NCBI RefSeq assembly: GCF_022539665.2
Contig: NC_081331.1
Location: forward strand, 310,001-374,000
Direction of reading: 5' to 3'
DNA length: 64,000 nucleotides
Source of the DNA: Daphnia carinata
Taxonomy: Eukaryota > Arthropoda > Branchiopoda > Diplostraca > Daphniidae
Each line of letters starts with the position of its first letter. The stretch's first letter is position 1. The translations under genes and the position numbers were made by a program. The notes beneath the pieces were generated by a model. That model saw only the letters and a list, made by a program, of their open reading frames with translations. It was not told the DNA's origin and did not search any database. This document shows, piece by piece, positions 1-17,400 of the stretch.

Positions 1-2119
1 TCAAAATCGGCGTCTGATTTCAGAACTTCTTGCGGTTCAGTTTCTACTTGGGGCTCAACTTCTAACTCTTCAGCAAGAGTTTCTACATTCGCTTCGCGTG
101 CAACTTCTATTTCGGGTTCGTCAAGAGCTTCTTCTTCACTCACGATTTCTTCTTCAGCTTGCACTTCTTCAGGGTCTTCTGCCAACTGAGCTGCTTCTTG
201 TTGAGCTGCCTCTTGAGCCAATATAGTCTAAATTAAACGATAGATTTTGAAATATTGGCAAAAATAAACTAGATAAATAAATTACATCTTGATTCCTGGC
301 TTCATCTAACTCTTCTAGTACGGCTCTAAGATTGCGTTCCAATTCAGCTGCTTGCTCTAGAGCGCCATCAAAAACACTGTCTGACGTATTCTTTACGAGT
401 TCATCTAATTGACTTCTTAAAGGCTCAAGGCGTTGACTAATTGTATCGATGACGGCGTGAGTTAATGACGATTTAGCCATAACTTGTAGGGCTCGTAGCT
501 CTTCGATGCAGCGCACAGTCATAACCCACACTTCATCTACAGCTGCCTGAACGGCTTCTCTTTCTGCCCGCATTGTAAATGACTCTGAAAAATGATGTAA
601 TTGAAGAACTGTCTATTCGGTAATAAAGATTGATGTAATACCTTCAGGAACTTCAGCTGGTTCATCCTCCAACTGCGTCTCAAAGTTTTCGCTGGCTTGA
701 ACAGTTTCTTCTACGATCTCATTGGTCGCTTCAGGTAATTCTTCAACGGGTTCTGGCACAGATTCTGCAGCTTCAATCTTTGGTTCTTCAACTATTTCAG
801 TTTCTATTTCCCTTATGATGTCTTCTGGTACTTCTGCAATAGGCACAGTTTCAGGGACCTCTGAAGGCAAATCCTTTGCAATTTCAACAGGTTCATCTAC
901 CATACTGATGGTATTTTCCTTAAATGATTCTATAGAAGTAACGAAGAAGTTCATTACATGCAAAAAAAAAGCTGGAAATTAATTATATACCTGGCTCCAT
1001 AGGGGAAGGATCAATTCTGTCGAAATCATCTTCGTAGGCAACGTCTACCGCTGGGGCAGCAGGCTCATATTTCACTGGTGGGGCATTGGTGACGGGGTCT
1101 GCAAGACGAGTGAACGTCTCAATTCCACCCATTTCAAAAAATATCACACCAACGGCCAATCCCAAAGACGAAAGTAAGACGAGAAAGATGATTTTCGCGC
1201 ACGCTCCGCTTCCATCACTTTCTTCCAATAGGGGAACGGTATCTTCTAATAAAATAAAATTGAATAAAAAATAAATTATTAAAAATTTTAGAGTGTTTCC
1301 GTTACATTAGCGAAAGGAAGTTGCCATGCGCGTGCTGTTAACGTATCGCTAAACATGAAAGGCATGCCTGCACAACCTGGTCAACAGATGGCCAAGATGC
1401 TTCAGTAGTTTTTATATTTCCAGGGTCAACAACACACATACACACACACACACACACATTCATTATTAGACACCTGAATCGTCGGTAGGATGAACAACGA
1501 AATCTGCTTCGGTTTCGTCCAGTTGTTGGACATGTGCCCGTTCCTCTTGGTATTCTTCCTGTTGTAAAGCCTCTAATATGGCTATGATTGATAATCACAT
1601 GATTCAATATGGCGAAATTGAATTCCATGGGTTATATATATATATAAGCCGGTACAAACAATGTCAACATAACGATGGCACGCTCTTTGAAAAAGACGCA
1701 GTTTTCCAACGTCGTATGACAACACTTTTGGATGGTAAAAGATGCTAGCTAGGCTTAGTTCCAATAGCACAATTCCCCCACCCGAAGTGACGTGATATTT
1801 TTAGACAGAAAATCTCGCAAGGTCTTCAACAGAAAAGAATATAAAGCTTCAATGGCGTCGCACGAGACTTTGCCAGCCAAGCACCTTTTTCAAAATCAGT
1901 TTTAAATCTATGATTGAATCTCCCAACTAATTTTCTCTTCAATTTTTACGTACTAAGACATTGTAATAATTTACATGCCCGTTCCAGGCAAGATAAACAA
2001 TGTGAAGCGACATTTGACTTTACCGGCATCCCATAATTTAGAATGAAAACACAAAACGTACGAGTGTTACCTTTCTTCTTCCTCTTGTCCTTGCGCTTCT
2101 TTGTTAGGTCCGCCGACAT
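1..2119 (-). CDS. ASPH/junctin-like acidic single-pass membrane protein, 5' six exons (3' end beyond window)
   Basis: I model six exons on the minus strand: 2071-2119, 1474-1572, 991-1245, 642-929, 286-584 and 1-227, all with GT-AG introns and closing phases. About 405 residues are visible. A Lys/Arg-rich cytosolic N terminus (MSADLTKKRKDKRKKK) is followed by an acidic exon, then one membrane segment at about residues 68-87 (KIIFLVLLSSLGLAVGVIFF). A long Glu/Val/Pro-rich tail with a helical stretch at about 235-325 comes after. This layout resembles the N-terminal part of aspartyl/asparaginyl beta-hydroxylase and its junctin/triadin-like splice forms in the ER membrane. The catalytic hydroxylase domain, if present, lies off the left edge. 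Exons 2, 3 and 4 are all flanked by phase-1 introns. The family call is inferred from layout and N-terminal resemblance; another acidic ER membrane protein is possible. Confidence 0.6.
1432..1458. repeat. (CA)n microsatellite
   Basis: An uninterrupted CA dinucleotide run lies in the second intron of the ASPH-like gene. Confidence 0.9.
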
Positions 2120-2633
2120 TATGTGCTGTTATCCCTGATTTTTCTGGAACCTTTCTCTTAAACTTGAGCTTAAACGACTTCAAGACTAGCAACGTCTGAG
2201 CTCTCGACACGTTGCACGTTGTTCTCGCTACACACACTTAGACTTAGTAACAGACTAGCAGCAAAGTTCCAACTCACCCAGCCTAAAGAATAGGCGGATA
2301 TTCATAGCCAGCAGACTACGTTTTCCAAACAACCTTGAAGACTACACCTAGCGGCGAATGAAGTAAATAATAGTATTAAGACCCCCCTGCCGACAACTTG
2401 AGGAACTTGAAGGCGTCGTCGGGTATGCAGAGGTATTCATGTAGCAGAGCATACGCAACTGTGTATTCGTGAAGAAGCTAGTGGAGAAATGGAAGCCACT
2501 GTTTGGCAAGTGATTGTTTCGATATCTGTACAACGATGATGAAGAGAGTGGACGACTCATTTCAAACTAAATTCGAATGTGCCTTTGGATTATTATTACC
2601 TGTGATCAACGTCTGAAATCAATTAAGTGAAAC
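2120..2633. promoter_or_regulatory. Divergent promoter region between ASPH-like gene and NKAIN
   Basis: About 510 bp separate two start codons pointing away from each other, so both 5' UTRs and promoters must lie here or in unseen upstream exons. I see no convincing TATA box or coding exon. Short open frames in the stretch have no family resemblance. Confidence 0.5.
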
Positions 2634-5052
<2,419 letters not shown>

Positions 5053-6837
5053 TAGTCTTTGCTTGAAGCCATGGTTTAATAATGCCAATGAAATGGAGGA
5101 TACGTTTGATATCATTGCCTACTCAATCCAGTCTATCGCCATCGCCCAGCGTGGGCTCCCAGTTCCAAAACGGAACTACATTTATAATCTTGTAAATAGT
5201 GTAGAACGACATTCCGGAAGCCGGACAGGATCTTCAATCGTTGTCTCGTACGTGAAATCTCTCTTGCTGTTTTTCTAGTAAATATGTGTGGTTTTGTGCG
5301 TGCCGAAAATGTTCGTCATTTTTGAATTTCCATGGAAGGATCCATCCGAATAGTCGCCTCTTTTATGGTAATTCGGGTGTGCAGAAAAGAAATTTTCTTT
5401 TCGTAAATGAATATGATGTTTTCTCTCTTGTGTGCCTTTTGTATGGTGCATTACCAGGAGGCCTTTAATGCCATTAATCCATTGCACGTTTTTATGTTCC
5501 ATTTTTCGACATGCCCGTCCATTGTTCGTGTTTTTTTTTTAATTCTTTTCATTGGTGAAAAGAATAAAGGTCTACTTTTGAAACTTTAACTTGTATGGTT
5601 TCGTTTAGTTATTTTTCTTCACGTAATTTTCGTTGTAATGAGGGTACGCGTGATTGTCGCACGGTCGTAGCTCTGTGACCCAATAGAACACAGTTTTTAC
5701 TGCTGATTCACGAGCTAATAAATAATTCTGGTTCTGTCAAGAAAAAAAAAATTTGAAACTCCAAACCGTCCGTCTCTTGAGGCTAGACGATGAAACTTCT
5801 AGAACTCACCGAGGAAGTTTCTTTCGAGTCACGTCAGGTCCGTCAGCTAAAATTAAATCGCTGGCGAGCGCCCTCCAGGAAAGGGTATTTTTATTTTGCT
5901 ATGCTGAGGGTGGCTGATCACTCTGGTCCGTCAGGTATTGCACCGATTGGACAGTTTATAAATACATGTTCATTCACAGCGTTGCTGCTGTTTTTGGCAG
6001 AGTACCGGAAATCGCGTTTTTTTCCATTTCATAAGACCATTCCGGTTTCATCTTTGTTGCAGCCGGAAGTGTTTTCCACACTTGAAACATTCTGTGTGCG
6101 TGGGTGTCCTGTTCTTTTGAGCGTAACAACTTGGATATGTTGTTTCGTCATCCAGGTAGTATGTACACCTAGTGCCAACCCAGCTCCCGGCTGCTGATGA
6201 CTGTGTAGGACCCGAGTTAACAACACGCAGCATTCTCACCTCGGATTTCTTCGGTGGTGGTTATTCGTTGTAATCGAGCTTCTAAAGAAACTTAATAGAT
6301 GGCAGCGAACTTTAGTTGACTTACCTATTGTAAAAAACAAAAAAAAAACATACCTTGCGGCAGGCCAATCCCAGATTCTTCATGCGGGTTCTGTTGTCAT
6401 CATGCACAGCAGGTGAGCACGCAACAGTTTCACATCTTCCATATCTCTTCGCGTGAGTGGTGGGAGTGGGATAACATACCTTCGCAATTGTCTATTTTAT
6501 CGACCAAGTTTTTATTGCGAGGCCACTATCGCCAAAAAGGTCTATCGTCCGTCGTTTTTAGTTTCCTTTGCAGCCAGGTTTCGTAAAAGGTGTACCCACA
6601 CACCTGATTGAAGAGCCAACTTTAGCTTCGGGCGTGAATTTCTAATCAAGTGTCGGACATTTTTTTCCTTTAGCCATCACCCTTTCAATTGAACATCCAT
6701 GTTGCAGCAGCTACATGTCGCAGAAGCTCTTGGTGAAATGTGTAGCTAACTAATTTTTTCTTATCAAAGGTAAAGATTTGTTATCCTCTACCATTATATT
6801 ACATTATTGTTTACTTTTATTATACCACAATTTCTAG
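5053..6837. other. NKAIN 3' UTR and FER upstream region
   Basis: The first 500 bases are probably the NKAIN 3' UTR, ending near AATAAA at 5563-5568. The rest probably holds FER promoter and non-coding 5' exon(s), because an acceptor (TTTCTAG) ends exactly one base before the FER start codon. A candidate donor CAG|GTGAGC occurs at 6412. Open frames at 5790-6197 (plus) and 6029-6239 (minus) overlap each other and resemble nothing I know. Confidence 0.45.
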
Positions 6838-10229
<3,392 letters not shown>

Positions 10230-11175
10230 TTAATCGAACACAAAAAAGCCATATAATGATCAAATCAATTAATCCCATCACGATTTCGTTTGATGATGAA
10301 ACTGGCAAGTTACGGTGCTACACGTCTTTTTATCAAGTTGCATGCAAGTTTATAATAGTTCTTGTTTTTGTTTTCAAAGTATTTTAAAGCTAAAATCTAT
10401 TTAAATTATTGGCCTAAACAAATTATACTGCCAGGTCTAACCATTTGCATTTGTATTAAAAGAAAAAAGAAAAAAAAATGTTTTCCCTTTTCTTCTGAAA
10501 TGCAAAAATAAACCGTCACATGTGCCTTAAATCATTTATTCTTGTTTGATACTGACCTAGGGACACAATCCATTCAGCGCCAGATATTGCATTATAGCCA
10601 AATTAGAGTTGTAGGTGTCAGGAATTGATGAGGTTAGCTTTATGATTATTGCCAGTCACGATGTGTTCTTGTTAAGTCTTCCAATAGAACCCTACGCAGG
10701 GACATGCGATGAATTATTTAAGATAAATGTCGTTTTTCACACAGCCAATTGTTGATCCACTTGGACATGACACATTCATAAAAGCTGACCTATCCACAGC
10801 AATTTCTTTCACACGCAGTCTACAGCCCATAGCCGAAAGTTCCATGCCTTCGGCAGTCCCGAAAAATTGCAACAAGATTGGTAATGAATCAATAAGTGGC
10901 AAAAAATTGAAAAAACAACAATCGATGAATACGGCGAAAGGGAGAAACCTTACCCCGTTCCGTTTCCGTTGTTGATTTTTTTCCTCATTTCAAGTCTGTT
11001 TTCAATGAGCCGTCCTTTGCATGTTACCGATTGGTTGGACATGATTTTGTTTTCCTTGTGCTATGACCAAACCAATCGTATATTAATATTTGCATTTCAG
11101 GCTCTCAACTTCAGACTCTGTTTGGACTTCGGCTGAGCAAGATTGACTGCTGCAAATACAGTGTCCCTGATTGAA
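10230..11175. other. FER 3' UTR and aquaglyceroporin upstream region
   Basis: The FER 3' UTR probably ends near AATAAA at 10507-10512. An acceptor-like TTTGCATTTCAG ends at 11100, so a non-coding aquaporin 5' exon probably starts at 11101. Between them, both strands carry overlapping short open frames near 10714-10975 that I cannot assign. Confidence 0.45.
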
Positions 11176-12618
11176 ATGCGTCCGAGGTTTTGCATTCCAC
11201 TTATGGTACGCGCTGCCTTTGCAGAGTTTGTTGGGACCTACGTTTTAGTTGTAAGTAAAAGCAATTTTTTTTTAAATTTGATTTTAATAATCTAAGACAT
11301 TTTTCAAACGAAGGTTATCGGCAACGGAAGTGTAGCGCAAGCTCAGCTAACTCATGGCCAGAAAGGGGACTATTTCGCCGTCAACTGGGGCTGGGCTTTA
11401 GGCTGTATGTTAGGCATCTTGGTATCGGCCAACGTATCAGGTATTGCCCCTTCACTTTAGTTTGCCTTTACGTGTATAGAATTTATTATTCAAACTTGCA
11501 CGATCAATCAAGCGTTTGTTAGAAAGTAATGTTTTTCTTACCTGCTGATTGATTTTTTTGTTTTAGGTGGCCACTTAAATCCGGCAGTGACGCTGGCCCT
11601 GGCCATTACTCGTAAGTTTAAATGGAAGAAACTTCCAATCTATTGGCTTGCGCAATATCTGGGTGCTCTGGCCGCGTCTGCAACAGTTCTTGGCGTTTAT
11701 TACGGTACATTGAACTTCCAGTTTTCCTATTGAAATTTGCTAACTTTTTTGATTAATTAAGAGGCAATCATGGAAGGCAGAGTAAATGGAGAATTTCGCA
11801 TTCAAAAAAATCCGGCTGACCCAGGTACTTTAAACCACTTACCTTTGTTTGTATAAACTGCTATACAAAACGATGTCAATGTCAAATGAAACAGGAACGG
11901 CGGCGATCTTTGCTAATTATCCAGCTCCATATTCGTCGTCGGGTCTCTGTTTAGTTGAAGAGGTTAGTAGTTACTATACATGTCAAGGAACGTATCATTT
12001 AACTGTCATTTTCTTGTAGATTGTGGCTACTATGATTTTCATGTTAGTCATTTGTGCGACAACAGACAAACGATATTCTAAGGTTCCTGCCTTCTTGCAA
12101 CCTTTCTATATCGGCTTCGGCTTGTTATCCATGGGATTATCCTATGGGGCCAACAGTGGTTACGCTTTAAACCCGGTGAGTTCATTATTCTAATGTAGAT
12201 AAAATATGAATGAATACTGATTCATATTTGAAGGCTCGCGATTTGGGACCTCGCATAACATCGTACTTAGGCGGATGGGGCTCTGGAGTCTTTAGGTAAG
12301 GAAGTTTTCTATAGGTGAATACTACTTTCATTGATTGCAAACATGTTTGGTACTTTCAGTTTCAGAGATTATAACGGGTTTTGGATTTTCATCGCCGGGC
12401 CCCATATCGGAGCCATTTTAGGAGTCTGCATCTTTGAGCTTCTTATAAAGCTCCGCCCATCCGACAAAACCGATCTAATGAAGGTCGAGCATGAAGAACA
12501 AATACAACGGAAGGAACAAGAACGACTCGAGATCGAATTAAGCAACGTTAAAGCCATACGTGAGGAATACCATGCTTCACCAGTGGTCGAGTTGCCAAGG
12601 ATAGGCCTACGTTGGTAG
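11176..12618 (+). CDS. Aquaglyceroporin (AQP3/7/9/10-type channel)
   Basis: Eight coding exons: 11176-11250, 11314-11440, 11567-11704, 11762-11824, 11895-11962, 12020-12175, 12234-12295 and 12360-12618, about 315 residues. It conducts water and small solutes such as glycerol across the plasma membrane. Both pore motifs are seen: SGGHLNPAVT in loop B and SGYALNPARD in loop E. The Asp after the second NPAR and the following GPR are glyceroporin markers, as is the long loop before the fourth helix (about residues 120-155). Six hydrophobic segments are present. The C-terminal 50 residues are charged and helical. At the position usually Pro in glyceroporins (the last helix, FWIFIAGPHIGAI) there is Phe. 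The start is the first ATG after an in-frame stop. Poly(A) signal at 12820-12825. Confidence 0.93.
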
Positions 12619-13150
12619 GCCATCTATGGAGGATGATGTGAAGCTTGCTCTTGTAGCAGCATCCGATTGACGACAAAGTATCGATCTTCCTTTAATATCG
12701 ATAACATGTTGGATTGAGTAGCCGTAAGATTCCGATGTCGAGATGACCGCTCTAACTATTGTAATTAGCCTCCACGTAACCTACGAAAAAGCACATGTCC
12801 TAGAAGAAAAATCCACCCTAATAAATTAACACCCCGGAACTAATTATTTTTTCGTCGTTCATAGATTTTTGAAAACCTAAATACTTAGCTTGTTCACGTT
12901 ATGTAAAAGATGACATTGAGTTATTTTCAAGGGGACCGGGAAATACACTCTCGTTTTGCCATATAAGTTAGTGTATCAACATTCTCTGACAATTTTGTTT
13001 GGTATCAAAACCTAGTTCAATCCAAACGGTTTTTTCTTTTCCATACGTGACACTGTTGACCTTCATTAGTTTAGCATATTCAAACATCAAATCAGAAATA
13101 CCGACGAAGGACGCTGACAAACGATGGGATAGGCCTGTCATGGAAAGCAT
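12619..13150. other. Convergent 3' intergenic region, aquaglyceroporin/PHF14
   Basis: This stretch holds the 3' UTRs of the two converging genes. AATAAA for the aquaporin is at 12820-12825. I see no separate gene here. Confidence 0.5.
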
Positions 13151-16100
13151 TCAATCACTTTGTTCCTAACAAAAAGTGACACTTGATTAAAATATAACTG
13201 AAGAATGTATAAAATAAATAACTACCGAAGGGTCGCACTCAGCGCAGTGCCACGAATAACCGCGCTGTTTGGGCGTTTTCTTGAGAGGTGGATCAAGGCA
13301 ACCAAAATGAAACACTCGTTGGCATTCGTCACAACTTTCAAATTGAAGATCATTACCATAGAATTACCACTCAATCGAAAACTTATTTACATAAAACAAG
13401 GTTGAGCAGCGTTACCTGACAGTGTCTGATTTAATTCCGTTACGTGAGCAAACTGAACACACAATGGGTATTACTGGAGTACGCATTGCACTCTCAACGT
13501 ACGCGCTAACAGAGCTTGACTCGGGTCGAGTGGCAGATGGGCTACGGCTTCGGATCTAAATTAAATTTCAGAGGACTAAGAAAATATTACAGAAGGAAAT
13601 AAATAATATCTTTACCGGCTGTGAGTGGTCCGAATCGGAATTGGTAAAGATGAAAGGAAATCCTGACTGAGTGGCTTTAGGCAGAATCGGTTTCAGTTTG
13701 ATCATGAGTTTCGGCACTTCAGCATGTTGTGAGGGCGTCGTGGAAGAGTTACCATTAGCCTTATAGGTCGGAGAGATTGTCAGTTGAGTAGACCGTTCGG
13801 CTTTAGTTGAAACAGGAGTAGCAGAATGATCAAGTTGCTCAAATCGAACACAGCCTGAAGGAATGGATTTCAGGGATACTGCTAGTCCTTCACTTGTGTC
13901 CTCTATTCTAGGTTTTTTCTGTTTGTGCACTAAATAAGGCGAAGCGGATTTCATGACTCGTTTGAGAATCATACGTGGACTCACATCTTTAGCACTAGTG
14001 GATCCACTTTGGCCTTCCTGCATCATGTTTGGGAAGCGATTTGAAGGTCCCGCTATAAGCAAAGAAAATCGTAATAATTAAATGCGATTATGTTATTTTT
14101 ACAGACAGCCAACTGTACCTCGGATATCAGCAACCCAAAAATCTTGTGAACTTTGATTGGAATTTTCGGTTTGAGATGGAACACTCTCTACACTATCTCG
14201 ATTCGGCCGGATTTTTGCCGGAGGTGACGGCCGGCTGGAACGTCTGCCAGCAGAGGTGTTTTCTTCACTGCTTCTCCGTGGACTTGTGGGACAATTAAAA
14301 CCACGTTTAGGAGAAACGGCCGACAAAATGTGATGCAATGTGCTCAGCTGATTCCGGAAAGCTGTTTCCCGACTTTTTAATAAATTTTGCTCTTCAATAA
14401 GGCAATCATATCGCAACCGCCATTGTTTCTCACTATCATCCAACTCACGCGACTCCTCTTTCATGGAAGTTGTCTAATGATTAACAATGAAAATGAATTA
14501 ATCGTTACAATGAGATTGAAAACGCAAAAACAAACCTGTTCCCTAAGCTGAGCAATCCTACGTTCTCTATCGAGGACGTAAGCAATAAACTCAACAGAGA
14601 ACGCCGGTGGTATGTGCCATTTTCGAGGAAGGTCGGCTAATGCTGATACTTGAGCTTCACGAACTTCTTCCGCCTCTACATCGACAGCCATAAGCACGGC
14701 TTTGGCGCGTAAACGCCGCACCGCCGACGCAGAGGTAGTCAGTAAACGTGGCATTTTCTGGGTTGGAACTAAACAGAAAAACATTTTTGTTAAGCTGTAA
14801 AAAAAAAATTAGAAACTGTGAAACATACCCCAACTTGCGCGAGGCCAATGTTTTGTTTGGAATTTAACTCTTTGTCGTCCCAACTTGCGGAGGATTCGAC
14901 GCAACGACACATCTTCGCTTTGTCCCGTAGTCAACAGTTCACGGCCTGTGTTTCTTTTATTGGTCCACCATACGAGGTGTCTTTGATGAGATAAATAATT
15001 TTGTTTCCTTCTCCTACAATAAATAGAAACGATCGTCAAACAAATAATTAATCGGGCGACAAAAAGACGCGTTACTTGATTGTGCTTTTGTCTGTATGCA
15101 GCCTACAGTTTGCGTAGAAAGGATCTGCTTGGACAGTTTCTTCGTGAAATGTTTCAGAAAGAAGTCCCTCGCGTTGAGCACTGTAATCATAGACCATTCA
15201 AACCGAAATTAACGATCACATTTTTATACTATTCGTTGAGGAAGCTGAGAATTACCAAGTGACATGGAAAAAAGTTCGGCACATTCCTGCGTCGCAGCCA
15301 ATACACACTCCTGTTCGACTTAACCATGGATCAGAACAAAGTGAGCACGATTTGGCACCCCAACGAGAATAAGGCATTTCAAACAAAGTAACCTATAATT
15401 CAATACAAAAAAAACATCGTTTCGCAAACAAGGTAGCTTTATGTGAAAATTATAATCTTGCCTGTGTCAGCTTGTCTAGTTCACCAAACGCAACCCCAGG
15501 TGTATACAAAGCACAGACTAGGTGAACCCAAAGCCCAGTATCTGTTTCTTTGAGTGCCCCTCCTATGAAGAAATATAAGTCAGACTTGATGTAATTGTTT
15601 ACTATTTAGTGAGGTACTAAATTACCCAGGTTAGGGCACATTTGACAAGGGGGATTTATAACATTTCCCTGACAAGGTTCACAAAACCATGGTTCTGTTG
15701 AGCATGATGATGCAGTGCTAGATACACTTCCACTTTCAGTTACACCGTAGCACCCTTTTAATTACAAATGCCAAAATTAGTAATAACACAGGATTCCATT
15801 AAAGGTTACCACCTTCATGAACTAAAATTCCACATGAATCACATTCAACTACTTCATTTACATCTGAGCTGTGTGTTCCCAGACATATGCAGCATACTCT
15901 AACTTGAGGGATACCTGGGGGCTATAAAAGGAAACTGACATTTAAAAAATGTCTGAAAATTTTTTTGTAATATTTACCAATTGATAGTCCAGCGCTTTGT
16001 ATGGAACAAAAGGTTCTTGGACCTTCACGGAAACTGAAAGGTAAAATTGTAAAAACAACAGTATGAAACAACTAAAACCTTATGTCTGACCTTCAGTGGC

Positions 16101-16470
16101 TGGCCCTGTAGATGTTCCATTCACAAGTGTTTTGTTTTGTTCAGATTCAGACAATTCTTCACTCTCTGTTTCAGATTCATCAATTGAATCAGAAGATGAG
16201 CCAGATCCAGAATCAGAGTCATCTTCTTCAATTTTAAAATCAGAATCCTCAGATTCTGATTCTATTGTTAATGGGAAAAGTTCAACTGTTGGAGTTGGCT
16301 TAACTCTTCTTTTGCTGGGATCCCGGGCCACTGAAAAAGAAACACTAAACTTTAATAATTAATCATTTAAATCAATTGCCACTTCTTGCCGTACACATAG
16401 TTTTGTACATAAAATTGATATTTGGCAAATCATCTGGTGTTTTTTTTCCTTTTTCTGCATTTTCACTCAT
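13151..16470 (-). CDS. PHF14: PHD finger protein 14 (chromatin reader)
   Basis: Fifteen exons on the minus strand: 16395-16470, 16091-16330, 15978-16033, 15813-15921, 15626-15754, 15462-15562, 15256-15392, 15076-15180, 14829-15013, 14536-14768, 14119-14473, 13616-14052, 13416-13555, 13226-13334 and 13151-13165, about 808 residues. An N-terminal RDPSKRRVKP motif and a Ser/Asp/Glu-rich region (residues 27-105) precede a PHD finger at about 133-190 (CCICLG, CDSCGILVHEGCYG). An extended PHD module at about 190-290 follows (CQMCPN, WVHLVCALYTPGVAFGELDK, TGVCIGCDAGMCR, FFHVTC). A basic/coiled region and a final PHD finger at about 754-800 (VCSVC, CDEC, FHFGCLDPPLKK, CAEC) complete it. The vertebrate protein binds histone H3 and has a further PHD finger before the last one; no cysteine set for that finger is seen here. 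The intron at 15393-15461 has a GC donor. The last exon codes only EQSD. Confidence 0.93.
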
Positions 16471-17400
16471 GATGGAAATAAATCTAATAAATGAAAGTTG
16501 GGGACACCGAACAATTTTTTTTAACGAGGAACGAAATTTCTATAACTGAAGGAATCTAGCTAATAAAGCTTATTCACTTGTCAGTCAAAACCATTTTCAT
16601 ATAACATAAAACTGGATAACAATTTTGCCATAAGGCAATGCAAATGAACTAGGAAGAGACCCTTATCGGTAACAAATTCGCATTTGCCCGTCGCTGATCA
16701 ATTTAGAGGGCGCATTAACTGTCTGCTTACGAGCCACCTGGTGGTAATTTAACACTAAAATTAAGGTTTCAAAATCTTCCTTGAAGTATTCTACGACAAG
16801 AAAGCTAAAAAATTTTGTAGTTTATTTAATTTGTGCAATTTTAATCTAAATATCAAAATATTACCAGAATCTCTAGTAGTTCGTCTGGGGAGCACTATTT
16901 GAGTTTGAGTTAAGCAACTTTTATGGTAGTTTTGTTTTAAGAAAATTAAATGAATAAGGTGGAAACGCATCTTAAGATATTATTAATTCTGTAAAACCAT
17001 TTCTTATTTCCAAATTCCATACCATGGAGCGGTGAGAGGAACACATGGGCGCGAATAGATAGATAAACAATATAAAAGTTTTCTGGTTATTGAGAAAGCT
17101 TTGGTAAGCTTTGACCATCATCTGCACCATTGGCTTGGTTAAAAATTTTTGGGAAAACGTTTGTTCTATTTAGTCGATGATATGTCATATTTTTCAAAAC
17201 AAAAACCGATAACAGCCGATCTGAACTGATTGACATAAAAAGAAGGAAAATGTTATGCTAATTCGATGCGACAACGTTGCTTTTACCTTATTATTATTTC
17301 GTGCTAGTTTAGAATTGCAGTAGTTGTTTTCTTTAAGACGTTTCGTAACCTATTAATTTGTTCTTTTGCAATATTTTTCGACAATAAAAACATTCGGAAT
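16471..17400. promoter_or_regulatory. Divergent promoter region PHF14/TFIIE-beta
   Basis: About 930 bp lie between two start codons pointing outward, an arrangement often giving a shared promoter. The sequence is AT-rich. I recognise no coding exon, RNA gene or clear TATA box. Confidence 0.5.

Noticed and set aside
6029-6239. Minus-strand CFKCGKHF resembling a zinc knuckle
   Set aside because: Only one short Cys pair without the full spacing, in a frame with no other protein character.
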